64,000 nucleotides of DNA from Chryseobacterium sp. S0630 (GTDB lineage: Bacteria > Bacteroidota > Bacteroidia > Flavobacteriales > Weeksellaceae), in the NCBI RefSeq assembly GCF_024158915.1, contig NZ_JAMZGF010000001.1:62001-126000 (forward strand), written 5' to 3'. The translations under genes were made by a program, and so were the position numbers. The notes below the pieces were generated by a model that saw only the letters and a program-made list of their open reading frames with translations, was not told the origin of the DNA and searched no databases. Shown one piece after another: positions 44,302 through 52,706 of the stretch. Position 1 is the first letter of the stretch; every line of letters begins with the position of its first letter.

Positions 44302-45273
44302 ATGACAGGAGGATTCAGAAAAAAAATCCGTCAGAAAAATGCGGAGAACAGTGGTTTCGGAACCAATGCCTCAGGAAGGTTCATCAATAAAGATGGTCTC
44401 CCGAATGTTCAGCGAAGAGGCGTGAATGTTTTTAACAGGCTAAGCTGGTATCACACCATGCTGAATTTATCCTCATTTCGTTTTATTTCTTATCTGGTGG
44501 TTGCTTATATTCTCATTAATCTTCTGTTTGCCATGATCTATTACCTGATTGGGGTAGAGCATCTTACAGGAATAGATAAGAGTGATCCACTCAATGAATT
44601 TATTGATGTCTTTTTCTTCAGTTCTCAGACATTCACCACGGTTGGATACGGAAGAATAGCTCCGGTAGGATTTTTGGCAAGTCTTGTAGCAACTTTTGAA
44701 GCTTTTCTGGGATTGCTTACCTTTGCCATTGCAACAGGACTTTTTTATGGAAGATTTTCAAGACCGAGGGCATACTTAAGATTTTCTGATATAGCAGTTA
44801 TCGCTCCTTTTCAGGAATCTTCAGCATTAATGTTCAGGCTTGCTCCCTATAAGAATAATGCATTGACGGATGCAGACGTAATTGTATCGGTAGCTATTGA
44901 AGTTATGGAAAATGGAGTTGCCAAAAGTAATTTTTACAGACTTACCACGCAGATGAGTAAGATCAATACTTTGGCTCTCAACTGGACTGTAGTGCATAAA
45001 ATTGATGAAAACTCTCCGTTTTACGGTTTTTCTGAAGAAGATTTTAAAAATACAGATCTTGAGCTTATCGTACAGGTACGCGCATTTGACGAAGTCTTTT
45101 CAAATACGGTGGTTCAAAGATCTTCGTATACTACAGGAGAAATTGTATACGGAGCCAAATTTGTTCCGATGTATTATCCAAACAAAGAAAATCTCTCAAC
45201 GGTACTGGATCTGGATAAAATTAACGAGTATAAAAAAGAAGAACTTCCGGAGTCCGTGAGAAACAAAGAATAA
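44302..45273 (+). CDS. Inward-rectifier-type (Kir) K+ channel
   Basis: The 323-residue protein has a basic N-terminus, two membrane helices flanking a pore loop with the K+ filter TTVGYGRI, and a large cytosolic immunoglobulin-like domain. That domain has Kir-type elements: FRLAPYKNNALTDADVIVSV, NFYRLTTQMSKINTLALNWTVVHKID and SPFYGFSEEDF. This is the layout of KirBac channels, which conduct K+ and are gated by lipids or pH. The next gene starts directly after its stop codon. Confidence 0.9.
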   Translation: MTGGFRKKIRQKNAENSGFGTNASGRFINKDGLPNVQRRGVNVFNRLSWYHTMLNLSSFRFISYLVVAYILINLLFAMIYYLIGVEHLTGIDKSDPLNEFIDVFFFSSQTFTTVGYGRIAPVGFLASLVATFEAFLGLLTFAIATGLFYGRFSRPRAYLRFSDIAVIAPFQESSALMFRLAPYKNNALTDADVIVSVAIEVMENGVAKSNFYRLTTQMSKINTLALNWTVVHKIDENSPFYGFSEEDFKNTDLELIVQVRAFDEVFSNTVVQRSSYTTGEIVYGAKFVPMYYPNKENLSTVLDLDKINEYKKEELPESVRNKE

Positions 45274-45762
45274 ATGGATTTAGATTTTTATAAAAAACAA
45301 GCGATACAAAAGCAGAAAGAACACAAGAAATTTTTGGACGGATTAAAGAAAAAACAGCCCAAAAATCTCGATTATATAGTGCAGGAAACCCATGATGAAG
45401 TTTTTGAAGAAATAGATTGTCTGCAGTGTGCCAATTGCTGCAAAACAACTGGGCCTCTCTATACCGAAAAAGATATTGAGAGAATTTCCAAACATCTCCG
45501 AATGAAGTCTGCAGACTTTGAAGCAAAGTTTTTAAGAGTAGATGAAGATAATGATAAAGTATTGCAGAATCTTCCCTGTTTTTTTCTGAACAACGATAAT
45601 ACATGTTCTATCTACGACGTAAGGCCAAAAGCCTGTCGTGAATATCCTCATACAGACCGTAAAAAGATTTATCAGATCAATAATTTGATGCTGAAAAATA
45701 CTGTTATCTGTCCTGCAGCATTTGAATTCGTAGAAAAAATGATGAAGAATGTGACGAAGTAA
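45274..45762 (+). CDS. YkgJ-family cysteine-cluster protein
   Basis: The 162-residue protein has the metal-site Cys pattern CLQCANCCKTTGP, CFFLNNDNTCSIYDVRPKACREYP and a late Cys in NTVICPAAFEF. This is the YkgJ cluster, proposed to bind a Zn or Fe-S centre. The rest is short helices. It starts directly after the Kir gene stop and is likely co-translated with it. Its role is unknown. Confidence 0.85.
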   Translation: MDLDFYKKQAIQKQKEHKKFLDGLKKKQPKNLDYIVQETHDEVFEEIDCLQCANCCKTTGPLYTEKDIERISKHLRMKSADFEAKFLRVDEDNDKVLQNLPCFFLNNDNTCSIYDVRPKACREYPHTDRKKIYQINNLMLKNTVICPAAFEFVEKMMKNVTK

Positions 45763-45998
45763 ACCTAAGACGGGGAGCTGGATGATAGGAATTGGAAGTC
45801 TTGATAATAAACCGTTTTAGCTAATATTTTCACTGAAATAAACTTCCTGCTTCCAGCATCACTCTTCAAGCCCAATCATCCGAACTCATTTTTCCAAATT
45901 CCTCTTAAATAATTATAAAGTACGTTAAATAAGTCTTTTACACATAATTTTATAAATGATGCCTCGTTTAAGTTAAACAATCATTTAAATATTACATT

Positions 45999-46301
45999 AT
46001 GAAAAAGTTATTTTTAACGGCAGCGTTTACATTAGTCGGAGTAATCGCAGTATCAGCACAATCAACACCACAAAAGCCGGCCGATACTTCTACTAATAAC
46101 ACTACGACAACTCAAACTCAACAACCGAATACACAGACTACAAGTCCTTCGGATCAGAAGAATCAACAGGAAAAATCACCTGCCACTACAATGGAAACGG
46201 CACCTGCAACGGATCCATCAGTAAGTACAACGCCTACTGATGCCACTAAACCTGCAGATGCTCCTAAAGAAGAGAAGAAAGACAAAAAGAAGAAAAAGTA
46301 A
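45999..46301 (+). CDS. Small exported low-complexity protein
   Basis: The 100-residue protein has a signal peptide ending VIAVSAQ. The rest is Thr/Pro/Gln/Asn-rich (NNTTTTQTQQPNTQTT, ATTMETAPATDPS) with a Lys-rich C-terminus (EEKKDKKKKK). Such short, disordered exported proteins are common in Chryseobacterium and have no known function. An A-rich stretch precedes the ATG, and a strong terminator follows. Confidence 0.65.
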   Translation: MKKLFLTAAFTLVGVIAVSAQSTPQKPADTSTNNTTTTQTQQPNTQTTSPSDQKNQQEKSPATTMETAPATDPSVSTTPTDATKPADAPKEEKKDKKKKK

Positions 46302-46325
46302 AGCACTTTAGCAAACACTAGTCGG

Positions 46326-46352
46326 AATCCTGAAATCTTGTATTTCAGGATT
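46326..46352 (+). terminator. Terminator of the small exported protein gene
   Basis: A perfect 11-base stem (AATCCTGAAAT with its complement) and a 5-base loop are followed by TTTTTTT. The stop codon of the convergent DUF1801 gene lies inside the stem. Confidence 0.85.
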
Positions 46353-46716
46353 TTTTTTGTTCAATTTCTTCCACTCTGAACAATAAAATCCTGGTGATCA
46401 GATCCAGCGGCAGCTTTTCAGTGATGGGAAATTGAACGGCTCCTTTTGAAAACTTATATTTTCTTTCTTCAAAGTCTTTTTCAAAATTGTGGATGCCTTC
46501 AGCTCCGGGATAGAATCCGATATGCTTTTTATAGCCTGCAAAATAAATCAAAGGCTTTCCTTTGTAACGGAATGCGGGCATCTGATACCCGATATATTCT
46601 TCCAGATCCGGAACCTGAGAATGAATTGCTTTTCTGAGTTCAAGCAATTTTTTCTGTACATCTATCGGGAACAGAAGGATGTATTCATCAATATTTTTAA
46701 AGGTGTTTTTCATCAT
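46345..46716 (-). CDS. DUF1801 protein (iron-chaperone-like)
   Basis: Starting at ATG 46716 it has 123 residues; an upstream frame adds eight hydrophobic residues that look like non-coding leader. Features are DEYILLFPIDVQKKLLELRKAI, then YIGYQMPAFRYKGKPLIYFAGYKKHIGFYPG and a Lys-rich KYKFSKGAVQFP. This is the DUF1801/YdhG frataxin-like fold, seen in bacterial proteins proposed to carry iron. It is soluble and stands alone. Its stop codon lies within the terminator stem of the neighbouring gene. Confidence 0.8.
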   Translation of the reverse strand: MMKNTFKNIDEYILLFPIDVQKKLLELRKAIHSQVPDLEEYIGYQMPAFRYKGKPLIYFAGYKKHIGFYPGAEGIHNFEKDFEERKYKFSKGAVQFPITEKLPLDLITRILLFRVEEIEQKKS

Positions 46717-46806
46717 ATAAAAATAAAAAAAGCACTGCATATAGCAGCGCTTTCTCCTTTCACTTTTTACTTTTTTCCCATTATCCCGGGAACAGGCTAT
46801 ATCAAA

Positions 46807-46833
46807 AAAGGTCGGGAGTTTTTCCCAACCTTT
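46807..46833 (-). terminator. Terminator of gdhA
   Basis: A stem of 10 pairs and one mismatch (AAAGGT-GGGA / TCCC-ACCTTT) is followed by T runs on the minus strand, just after the gdhA stop codon. Confidence 0.75.
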
Positions 46834-46842
46834 GTTTTTTTG

Positions 46843-48201
46843 TTACACAACTCCTTGAGCCAACATTGCTTCTGCTACTTTTACGAAGCCGGCAATATTT
46901 GCACCTTTTACATAGTTTACATAACCGTCTTCGTCTTTTCCGTAGTCTCTACAAGCTTTGTGGATACCGATCATGATTTCCTTTAATCTTGCATCAACTT
47001 CTTCAGAAGTCCAGTTAAGACGGATAGAGTTCTGAGTCATTTCTAATCCTGATGTAGCAACACCTCCAGCGTTGGAAGCCTTACCAGGAGAGAATAATAC
47101 TTTATTGTCTAAGAAATAGTTGATTGCATCTAGTGTAGAAGGCATGTTAGCCGCTTCAGTTACACAGATACATCCGTTTTCAACTAATTTTCTTGCATCA
47201 TCTAAATCTAGTTCATTTTGAGTTGCAGAAGGGAAAGCTACGTCACACTTCACATCCCAAGGACGTTTTCCAGCATGGAACTCGGCAGATGGATATTTTT
47301 TAGCATAGTCTTCAGCTCTGTTGTTTCCTGAAGATCTAAGTTCTAATAAATAATCGATCTTTTCTCCGCTGATACCATCTTTATCATAGATGTATCCATC
47401 TGGTCCAGAGATTGTTACTACTTTAGCACCTAGTTCAGTTGCTTTTTTGATAACTCCCCAAGCTACGTTTCCGAAACCTGATACTGTTACAATTTTATCC
47501 TGGAAATTTTGTCCGATCGTTTTAAGCATCTGCTCTGCGAAGTATACTACACCGTATCCTGTAGCTTCAGGACGGATTAATGAACCTCCATAAGCAAGAC
47601 CTTTTCCTGTAAGAACTCCGGTAAACTCATTTCTGATTTTCTTGTACTGTCCGAATAAATATCCGATTTCTCTTGCTCCAACACCGATATCTCCTGCAGG
47701 TACGTCTGTTTCAGGACCGATGTGCTTGCATAATTCTGTCATGAAAGCCTGGCAGAAACGCATTACTTCCATATCAGATTTTCCTTGTGGATCGAAATCT
47801 GAACCTCCTTTACCACCTCCCATTGGAAGAGTTGTCAAAGAGTTTTTGAATACTTGTTCGAACGCCAGGAACTTAAGAACTGATAAGTTTACAGTAGGGT
47901 GGAAACGGATTCCTCCTTTGTATGGTCCAATAGCAGAGTTCATTTGAATTCTGAAACCTCTGTTAACCTGAATTTCTCCTTTGTCATCAACCCATGGAAC
48001 TCTGAAAATAATAATTCTTTCAGCTTCAGCCATTCTTTCAAGCAGCTTCATTCCGGTATATTCTTTTTTAGTAGCAATGAATGGAATTACTGTTACGGCA
48101 ACTTCTTTTACAGCCTGTAAAAATTCCGGTTCGTTAGGATTTTTTGCTTCAATTTTTGCAATAAACTCTTGGATTTTCTGGTCAATATTATATTGTTCCA
48201 T
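46843..48201 (-). CDS. gdhA: NADP-specific glutamate dehydrogenase
   Basis: The 452-residue protein has the full family set: KGGIRFHPTVNLSVLKFLAFEQVFKN, the catalytic Lys in LPMGGGKGGSDFDPQGKSD, DVPAGDIGVGAREIGYLFG, the Rossmann motif SGFGNVAW, and EAANMPST. It converts 2-oxoglutarate and ammonia to glutamate, linking nitrogen and carbon metabolism. The length and motifs fit the hexameric NADP(H) type. Its promoter (TTG, 19 bases, TAAATTTG) lies 24-54 bases upstream, so it is a single-gene unit. Confidence 0.97.
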   Translation of the reverse strand: MEQYNIDQKIQEFIAKIEAKNPNEPEFLQAVKEVAVTVIPFIATKKEYTGMKLLERMAEAERIIIFRVPWVDDKGEIQVNRGFRIQMNSAIGPYKGGIRFHPTVNLSVLKFLAFEQVFKNSLTTLPMGGGKGGSDFDPQGKSDMEVMRFCQAFMTELCKHIGPETDVPAGDIGVGAREIGYLFGQYKKIRNEFTGVLTGKGLAYGGSLIRPEATGYGVVYFAEQMLKTIGQNFQDKIVTVSGFGNVAWGVIKKATELGAKVVTISGPDGYIYDKDGISGEKIDYLLELRSSGNNRAEDYAKKYPSAEFHAGKRPWDVKCDVAFPSATQNELDLDDARKLVENGCICVTEAANMPSTLDAINYFLDNKVLFSPGKASNAGGVATSGLEMTQNSIRLNWTSEEVDARLKEIMIGIHKACRDYGKDEDGYVNYVKGANIAGFVKVAEAMLAQGVV

Positions 48202-48227
48202 ATATTAAGGTTGAATATTATTGTCAA

Positions 48228-48257
48228 CAAATTTAATTTTTTTTTCAAGATTCACAA
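48228..48257 (-). promoter_or_regulatory. Promoter of gdhA
   Basis: On the minus strand TTG (48257-48255), 19 bases and TAAATTTG (48235-48228) match the consensus. The transcript would start about 23 bases before the ATG. Confidence 0.7.
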
Positions 48258-48391
48258 CACTATATTTCAACATTGTTAAAAATTAAATAATAATGTTTCG
48301 TAATATTATTAAATTGATAATTTATGATCAAATTTTATTAAAAATGAAATGTTATGTGTGAAATAATGCAATATTAAGAAATCGTTAAATA

Positions 48392-49501
48392 TCAAATTGC
48401 TATAAATTGCCTCCCGGAAAACGATTTTACTTTCCCTAAAAGTTCCAATTCTAAAATTATTGGCAAAATTTTGTGAGTAGAAACTTCAATTTTCTGTGAC
48501 AGATCATCCAGAGAAATCTGAGGATGGTCTTTGATAGATTGATATATTAAATTCTGACTATCAGACAATTGTATGCTTTTCTCGCTGTGAGGAAATAACT
48601 CTTCCATTTTTTCTTTCGGATCATTTAATCCGAGGAGTCCGATAAGATCTTTTATGGTAGAAATAGCGGTTGCTTTATTGTGGAAAATCAGCTGATTACA
48701 TCCCTGGCTGCTGCTTTCCGTGATTTTTCCAGGGAGTGCAAAAACATCACGGTTATAATCATTGGCAAAGGCTGCTGTGCTCACAGAACCTCCTCCAAAA
48801 CCGGTTTCCACTACAATAGTTGCAGGAGATATTCCTGCCACGATTCTGTTTCTTTGGATGAAGTTTTCCCGGTCAGGTTTTCTGGAAGAGCTGAACTCCG
48901 TTATTAATGCACCTCCTTCCTGTAAAATTTTCTCAGAAAGTTTTCTGTTTGTTGCCGGATATAAATATTGAAAACCATGTGCAAGAACTGCTACAGTGGG
49001 TTTTTGATGACAAATAGACTGTTCGTGAACTTCTTTATCAACTCCTAAAGCAAGACCGCTTACAGATGTATATTTTGAAGATTGTGTTGCTTTGAAGAAG
49101 TCTTCAATAAACTGTTTTCCATAAGTTGTCATATTTCGGGTTCCTACAATACTTACTTTTGGTTGTGTATTCCCGATATTCCCTTTTTGATAAAGAATAG
49201 CCGGTGCATCATTACATTCATTGAGTAGAGAAGGGATTTCTTTGAGATGTTTTAACCTGATTTGAATATTATTTTTTTCGCAAAAATTTAATTCTTCTTC
49301 TGCGAATTCCAAATGAGATGTATTTCCAATATCTGAAACTGTTTTCTGTCCTATCCCTTCCAGTTGTTTATACTCTTTTTTTGCTCTTTTCCAGGCTTCC
49401 TGAGCGCTTCCGAAAGTACGGATAAGTTTATGAAAATGAATATCGCCAATCTGGCTGCATTCGCGGAGGGCGATGGCATATAAGTATTCTTCGGAGGTCA
49501 T
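48392..49501 (-). CDS. dprA: DNA-processing protein DprA
   Basis: The 369-residue protein has the Rossmann core with VSIVGTRNMTTYGKQ, SGLALGVDKEVHEQS, AVLAHGFQYLYPATNRKLSEKI, GGALITEFS, FIQRNRIVAG and a basic GQGC-like SSQGCNQLI. A C-terminal winged-helix domain follows. DprA loads RecA on incoming single strands in natural transformation. A -7 box TACATTTG lies at 49522-49515 (minus strand), between rhomboid and dprA. ComM, another transformation protein, is broken in this genome segment, while dprA is intact. Confidence 0.93.
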   Translation of the reverse strand: MTSEEYLYAIALRECSQIGDIHFHKLIRTFGSAQEAWKRAKKEYKQLEGIGQKTVSDIGNTSHLEFAEEELNFCEKNNIQIRLKHLKEIPSLLNECNDAPAILYQKGNIGNTQPKVSIVGTRNMTTYGKQFIEDFFKATQSSKYTSVSGLALGVDKEVHEQSICHQKPTVAVLAHGFQYLYPATNRKLSEKILQEGGALITEFSSSRKPDRENFIQRNRIVAGISPATIVVETGFGGGSVSTAAFANDYNRDVFALPGKITESSSQGCNQLIFHNKATAISTIKDLIGLLGLNDPKEKMEELFPHSEKSIQLSDSQNLIYQSIKDHPQISLDDLSQKIEVSTHKILPIILELELLGKVKSFSGRQFIAI

Positions 49502-49534
49502 GTGTGTTTTTTTTCAAATGTAATGAAATAAGTT

Positions 49535-50302
49535 TTATCTTTTTCTCAATTCATCCAAATGATCCCATATATCATCCTTTTTCTTGTAAGGAAGCTCCAT
49601 AAAGTCTTCAGGATGATTTTCTTTGTATTCCTGCCACAATTTATCATCTTTTTCGCTGTAATAATTCGGAAACTCCCAGATGAACTTTTTCTTCTTTTCG
49701 CCAACATTTTTAAAGGCAAATGCAATAATACTGCCTACTACCGCTCCGGAAAGATGGGCCTGCCATGAAATTTTACTCGGTTCCTGCATATTGTAAAACA
49801 ATTCTTCAGGAAGCATACCCCAGATCAAACTGCCATAATAAAGCACAACAAGCATTGAAATTGTGAGAAGTTTCGTATTCCATTTAAATACCCCGCTGAA
49901 GAATAGGAAAAAAGCGAGTACATAAACTACACCACTGGCTCCGATGGTACAAGTGTACATATATTCACCAGTAAGGATATCAATAGGAGGAAGAAGCCAT
50001 ACCAAAAGTCCCGTTGCCAGCCAGCCGATGATAAAGACTTTGTTGGCAACCAATGGATAAAACTGATACAGCAAAAACATAAGGGCTGCTATGGGAATAG
50101 AATTTCCTATAATATGATCAATATTTCCATGTAAAAGGGGAGAGGTAACCACGCCAAGCAATCCCTCAGGTAAGAGAGGAATAATGGCTCCAAAACAGCT
50201 TTGAAAAAAGCCCTGCATTTGTAAAAAATACCCGAACCACATCGCTGAAAGCATCAGCAATGGGTATATAACCGCTCTTTTGGAAATTACATTTTTGAAC
50301 AT
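49535..50302 (-). CDS. Rhomboid intramembrane serine protease
   Basis: The 255-residue protein has six hydrophobic helices. The active-site Ser is in the CTIGASGVVY motif (GASG), the His is in QAHLSGAVVGS, and the first helix ends in a loop with HGNIDHIIGNSIPI. The C-terminal 50 residues are hydrophilic and charged (WEFPNYYSEKDDKLWQEYKE). It would cleave substrates within the inner membrane, but the target is unknown. It reads in the same direction as dprA, which appears to have its own promoter. Confidence 0.9.
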   Translation of the reverse strand: MFKNVISKRAVIYPLLMLSAMWFGYFLQMQGFFQSCFGAIIPLLPEGLLGVVTSPLLHGNIDHIIGNSIPIAALMFLLYQFYPLVANKVFIIGWLATGLLVWLLPPIDILTGEYMYTCTIGASGVVYVLAFFLFFSGVFKWNTKLLTISMLVVLYYGSLIWGMLPEELFYNMQEPSKISWQAHLSGAVVGSIIAFAFKNVGEKKKKFIWEFPNYYSEKDDKLWQEYKENHPEDFMELPYKKKDDIWDHLDELRKR

Positions 50303-50524
50303 GTGGATTTTACGTCAAATCAAAAGCCAATAATAAATTTCGGAAAATTTGTCGATGAATTCGTTTCTACCGACCTGATTTTAAGACAAAAGGTATTAAA
50401 TTTAACTTTTGAACTTATTATTTTGGCATTGATTTTATAGAAATATCTTGTTATGAGGTGATTAAACTTTATTGAAATTCGATTCTTTTAAAGCTGAATT
50501 TACCTTTAAAAAAAATTATATTAA

Positions 50525-50532
50525 TATTTTTG
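50525..50532 (+). promoter_or_regulatory. -7 box TATTTTTG for the first DUF3078 gene
   Basis: It matches TAnnTTTG and ends 21 bases before ATG 50554. No TTG lies at the right spacing upstream. Confidence 0.4.
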
Positions 50533-50553
50533 CATTGAAAATTATTTAGAGTA

Positions 50554-51480
50554 ATGAAGAAGTTTTTATTGATTCTTTCCTGTTTTATAGGAATATATGC
50601 TAGTGCACAAGAAGAATTAAAAAAAGATTCCGTAGTTGTAGACACTGTTAAATACTGGTCGGTTTTAGGAAAAAATACATTAATGATCAATCAGGCTGCC
50701 TTTTCAAACTGGGTAGGAGGTGGAGCCAACAATGTAGGATGGCTAGCCGGAATTAATTATAATCTGACGTATGAAAAAGACAAAGACCTTTGGGAAAATA
50801 TCATCATTCTCGGGTACGGACAGAATGATACAAAAGGACTTGGAATCAGAAAAACGCAGGATGTTATCAATGTTTCTACCAATTATGGGCGAAAATTTTC
50901 GAAAAGCTGGTATTTTTCTTTAGGAGCCGGTTTGCAATCACAGTTTGCGGCAGGATATGAAGATGGAAATAACCCTGAAGCCAAAAAAATCTCAAACTTT
51001 ATGGCACCTGGCTATGTAAACGTCGGGATGGGTATCACGTACAGGCCTAATGATGATTTAACTGTTACTTTACGTCCTACCAACGCCAGATGGACTTTTG
51101 TATTAGACAAAGACCTTCAGATGGCAGGAAGCTATGGTCTTAAAAATGATGGTGATACTTCTTTATTACAGTTCGGTTTTCTGGGAACAGCAATGTATAA
51201 ACTGAAAATAATGGAAGATATTTATTTAACCAATACAGCTTCCGTCTTTTCAAATTACCTTGATCGGCCGGACAGATTGGTTCTTGCTTATGGAGCTTTG
51301 CTGAACCTGAAAGTCAATAAATATATTTCTTCTAATGTGACAGTAGATCTGCTCTACGATCATAATCAGATAGAAAAAACGCAGTTGAAGCAAACTCTTG
51401 GAATAGGATTCGCATATACCCTGGAAAATGGGGTGAAACGCTCTGATCGTAAAGACAGCCAGTGGTGGATCAAAAAATAG
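50554..51480 (+). CDS. DUF3078 outer-membrane-type protein, copy 1
   Basis: The 308-residue protein has a signal peptide ending GIYASAQ. The mature part is a series of amphipathic beta strands with the family block LMINQAAFSNWVGGGANNVGW near the N-terminus. Other marks are DLWENIIILGYGQND and LRPTNARWTFVLDKDLQ. The C-terminal part has KQTLGIGFAYTLENG. It probably forms a small beta barrel in the outer membrane. It is about 75-80 percent identical by eye to the next gene, so the two are a tandem duplication. A terminator lies between them, so they are separate units. Confidence 0.8.
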   Translation: MKKFLLILSCFIGIYASAQEELKKDSVVVDTVKYWSVLGKNTLMINQAAFSNWVGGGANNVGWLAGINYNLTYEKDKDLWENIIILGYGQNDTKGLGIRKTQDVINVSTNYGRKFSKSWYFSLGAGLQSQFAAGYEDGNNPEAKKISNFMAPGYVNVGMGITYRPNDDLTVTLRPTNARWTFVLDKDLQMAGSYGLKNDGDTSLLQFGFLGTAMYKLKIMEDIYLTNTASVFSNYLDRPDRLVLAYGALLNLKVNKYISSNVTVDLLYDHNQIEKTQLKQTLGIGFAYTLENGVKRSDRKDSQWWIKK

Positions 51481-51504
51481 TTTAGAAAACTTATATTATA
51501 ATTA

Positions 51505-51530
51505 AAAACACTTCAGAAATGAGGTGTTTT
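51505..51530 (+). terminator. Terminator after DUF3078 copy 1
   Basis: An 11-base stem with one wobble pair (AAAACACTTCA / TGAGGTGTTTT) is followed by TTCTTT. Confidence 0.75.
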
Positions 51531-51684
51531 TTCTTTATAAAATTCTGTAATTTTAAGTTGACTTAAGTTTGATTGGTAATTGTTTTGTTTTCAAGTGGTT
51601 TAATTTCAGTTGTTTATGAGGTTGTTTTCAGTTATGTTAAATTCAATTTAAAGTGAATTTTATGACGGCGTAAATTATTATTTA

Positions 51685-51692
51685 TACATTTG
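51685..51692 (+). promoter_or_regulatory. -7 box TACATTTG for the second DUF3078 gene
   Basis: It matches TAnnTTTG and ends 15 bases before ATG 51708. Confidence 0.5.
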
Positions 51693-51707
51693 TAATAAAT
51701 CAACATT

Positions 51708-52631
51708 ATGAAAAAACTTTTATTGATCAGTTCTATCTCTTTTGGGGCTGTAGCATTCGCTCAGGAGGCTAAGACTGAAGCTCCGGCATCAGACACCGTT
51801 AAAGCATGGTCTATTCAGGGACAGAATACATTAATGCTGAACCAGGCAGCCTTTTCAAACTGGGTAGGCGGGGGAGCCAACAACGTGGGATGGCTTGCCG
51901 GTGTTAATTACAACCTGACGTATGAAAAAGGAAAAGATCTTTGGGAAAACATTATCATTCTTGGGTATGGACAGAATAACACGCAGGGAACTGGAGTAAG
52001 AAAGACTCAGGATGTCATTAATTTATCTACCAACTATGGTAGAGAATTTGTCAAGCATTGGTATTTGTCTGCAGGTGCAGGGCTTCAGACTCAGTTTGCT
52101 CCGGGTTATGAAGATGGAAATAATCCTGATGCTAAAAAGATTTCTAATTTTATGGCTCCCGGATATCTGAGTGTAGGAGCAGGGGTTACTTATCGTCCCA
52201 ATGATAATCTTACCGTGACTTTACGTCCGGCCAATGCAAGATGGACTTTTGTCTTAGATGAAGATCTTCAGAAAGCAGGAACTTATGGTCTTAAAAATGA
52301 CGGAGATTCTTCTCTTTTTCAGTTCGGTTTCCTGGGTACAGCAATGTATAAGCTGAAGATTATGGAGAATATTACCCTACTGAATACGGCCTCTGTATTC
52401 TCAAATTATCTTGATCATCCGGAAAGGCTGGTTCTTGGATACAGCGGAGTTTTAAGTATGAAAATCAACAAATATATTTCTACCAATGTTACTCTGGATC
52501 TTTTGTATGATCATAACCAGATATGGAAGACCCAGCTGAAGCAGACTTTAGGCGTAGGATTGGCTTATAATTTTGATAACGGTAAGAAACGTTCAGAAAA
52601 TAAAGATAACCAAAGCTGGTTGAAAAAATAA
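51708..52631 (+). CDS. DUF3078 outer-membrane-type protein, copy 2
   Basis: The 307-residue protein is the tandem paralogue of the gene before it. It has its own signal peptide (SISFGAVAFAQ) and the same blocks: LMLNQAAFSNWVGGGANNVGW, WENIIILGYGQNN, LRPANARWTFVLDEDLQ and KQTLGVGLAYNFDNG. Differences are concentrated in loop-like stretches and near the N-terminus. It has its own promoter box, so the copies can be expressed under different conditions. The function is unknown. Confidence 0.8.
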   Translation: MKKLLLISSISFGAVAFAQEAKTEAPASDTVKAWSIQGQNTLMLNQAAFSNWVGGGANNVGWLAGVNYNLTYEKGKDLWENIIILGYGQNNTQGTGVRKTQDVINLSTNYGREFVKHWYLSAGAGLQTQFAPGYEDGNNPDAKKISNFMAPGYLSVGAGVTYRPNDNLTVTLRPANARWTFVLDEDLQKAGTYGLKNDGDSSLFQFGFLGTAMYKLKIMENITLLNTASVFSNYLDHPERLVLGYSGVLSMKINKYISTNVTLDLLYDHNQIWKTQLKQTLGVGLAYNFDNGKKRSENKDNQSWLKK

Positions 52632-52660
52632 GACAGAAATACAATCTGTCATACAACAAA

Positions 52661-52685
52661 AAAGCACTTCATTTTGAAGTGCTTT
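52661..52685. terminator. Terminator between DUF3078 copy 2 and sufD
   Basis: A perfect 11-base stem (AAAGCACTTCA with its complement) and a 3-base loop lie between convergent genes. Confidence 0.8.
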
Positions 52686-52706
52686 CCTTATCAATATATA
52701 TAAGTC

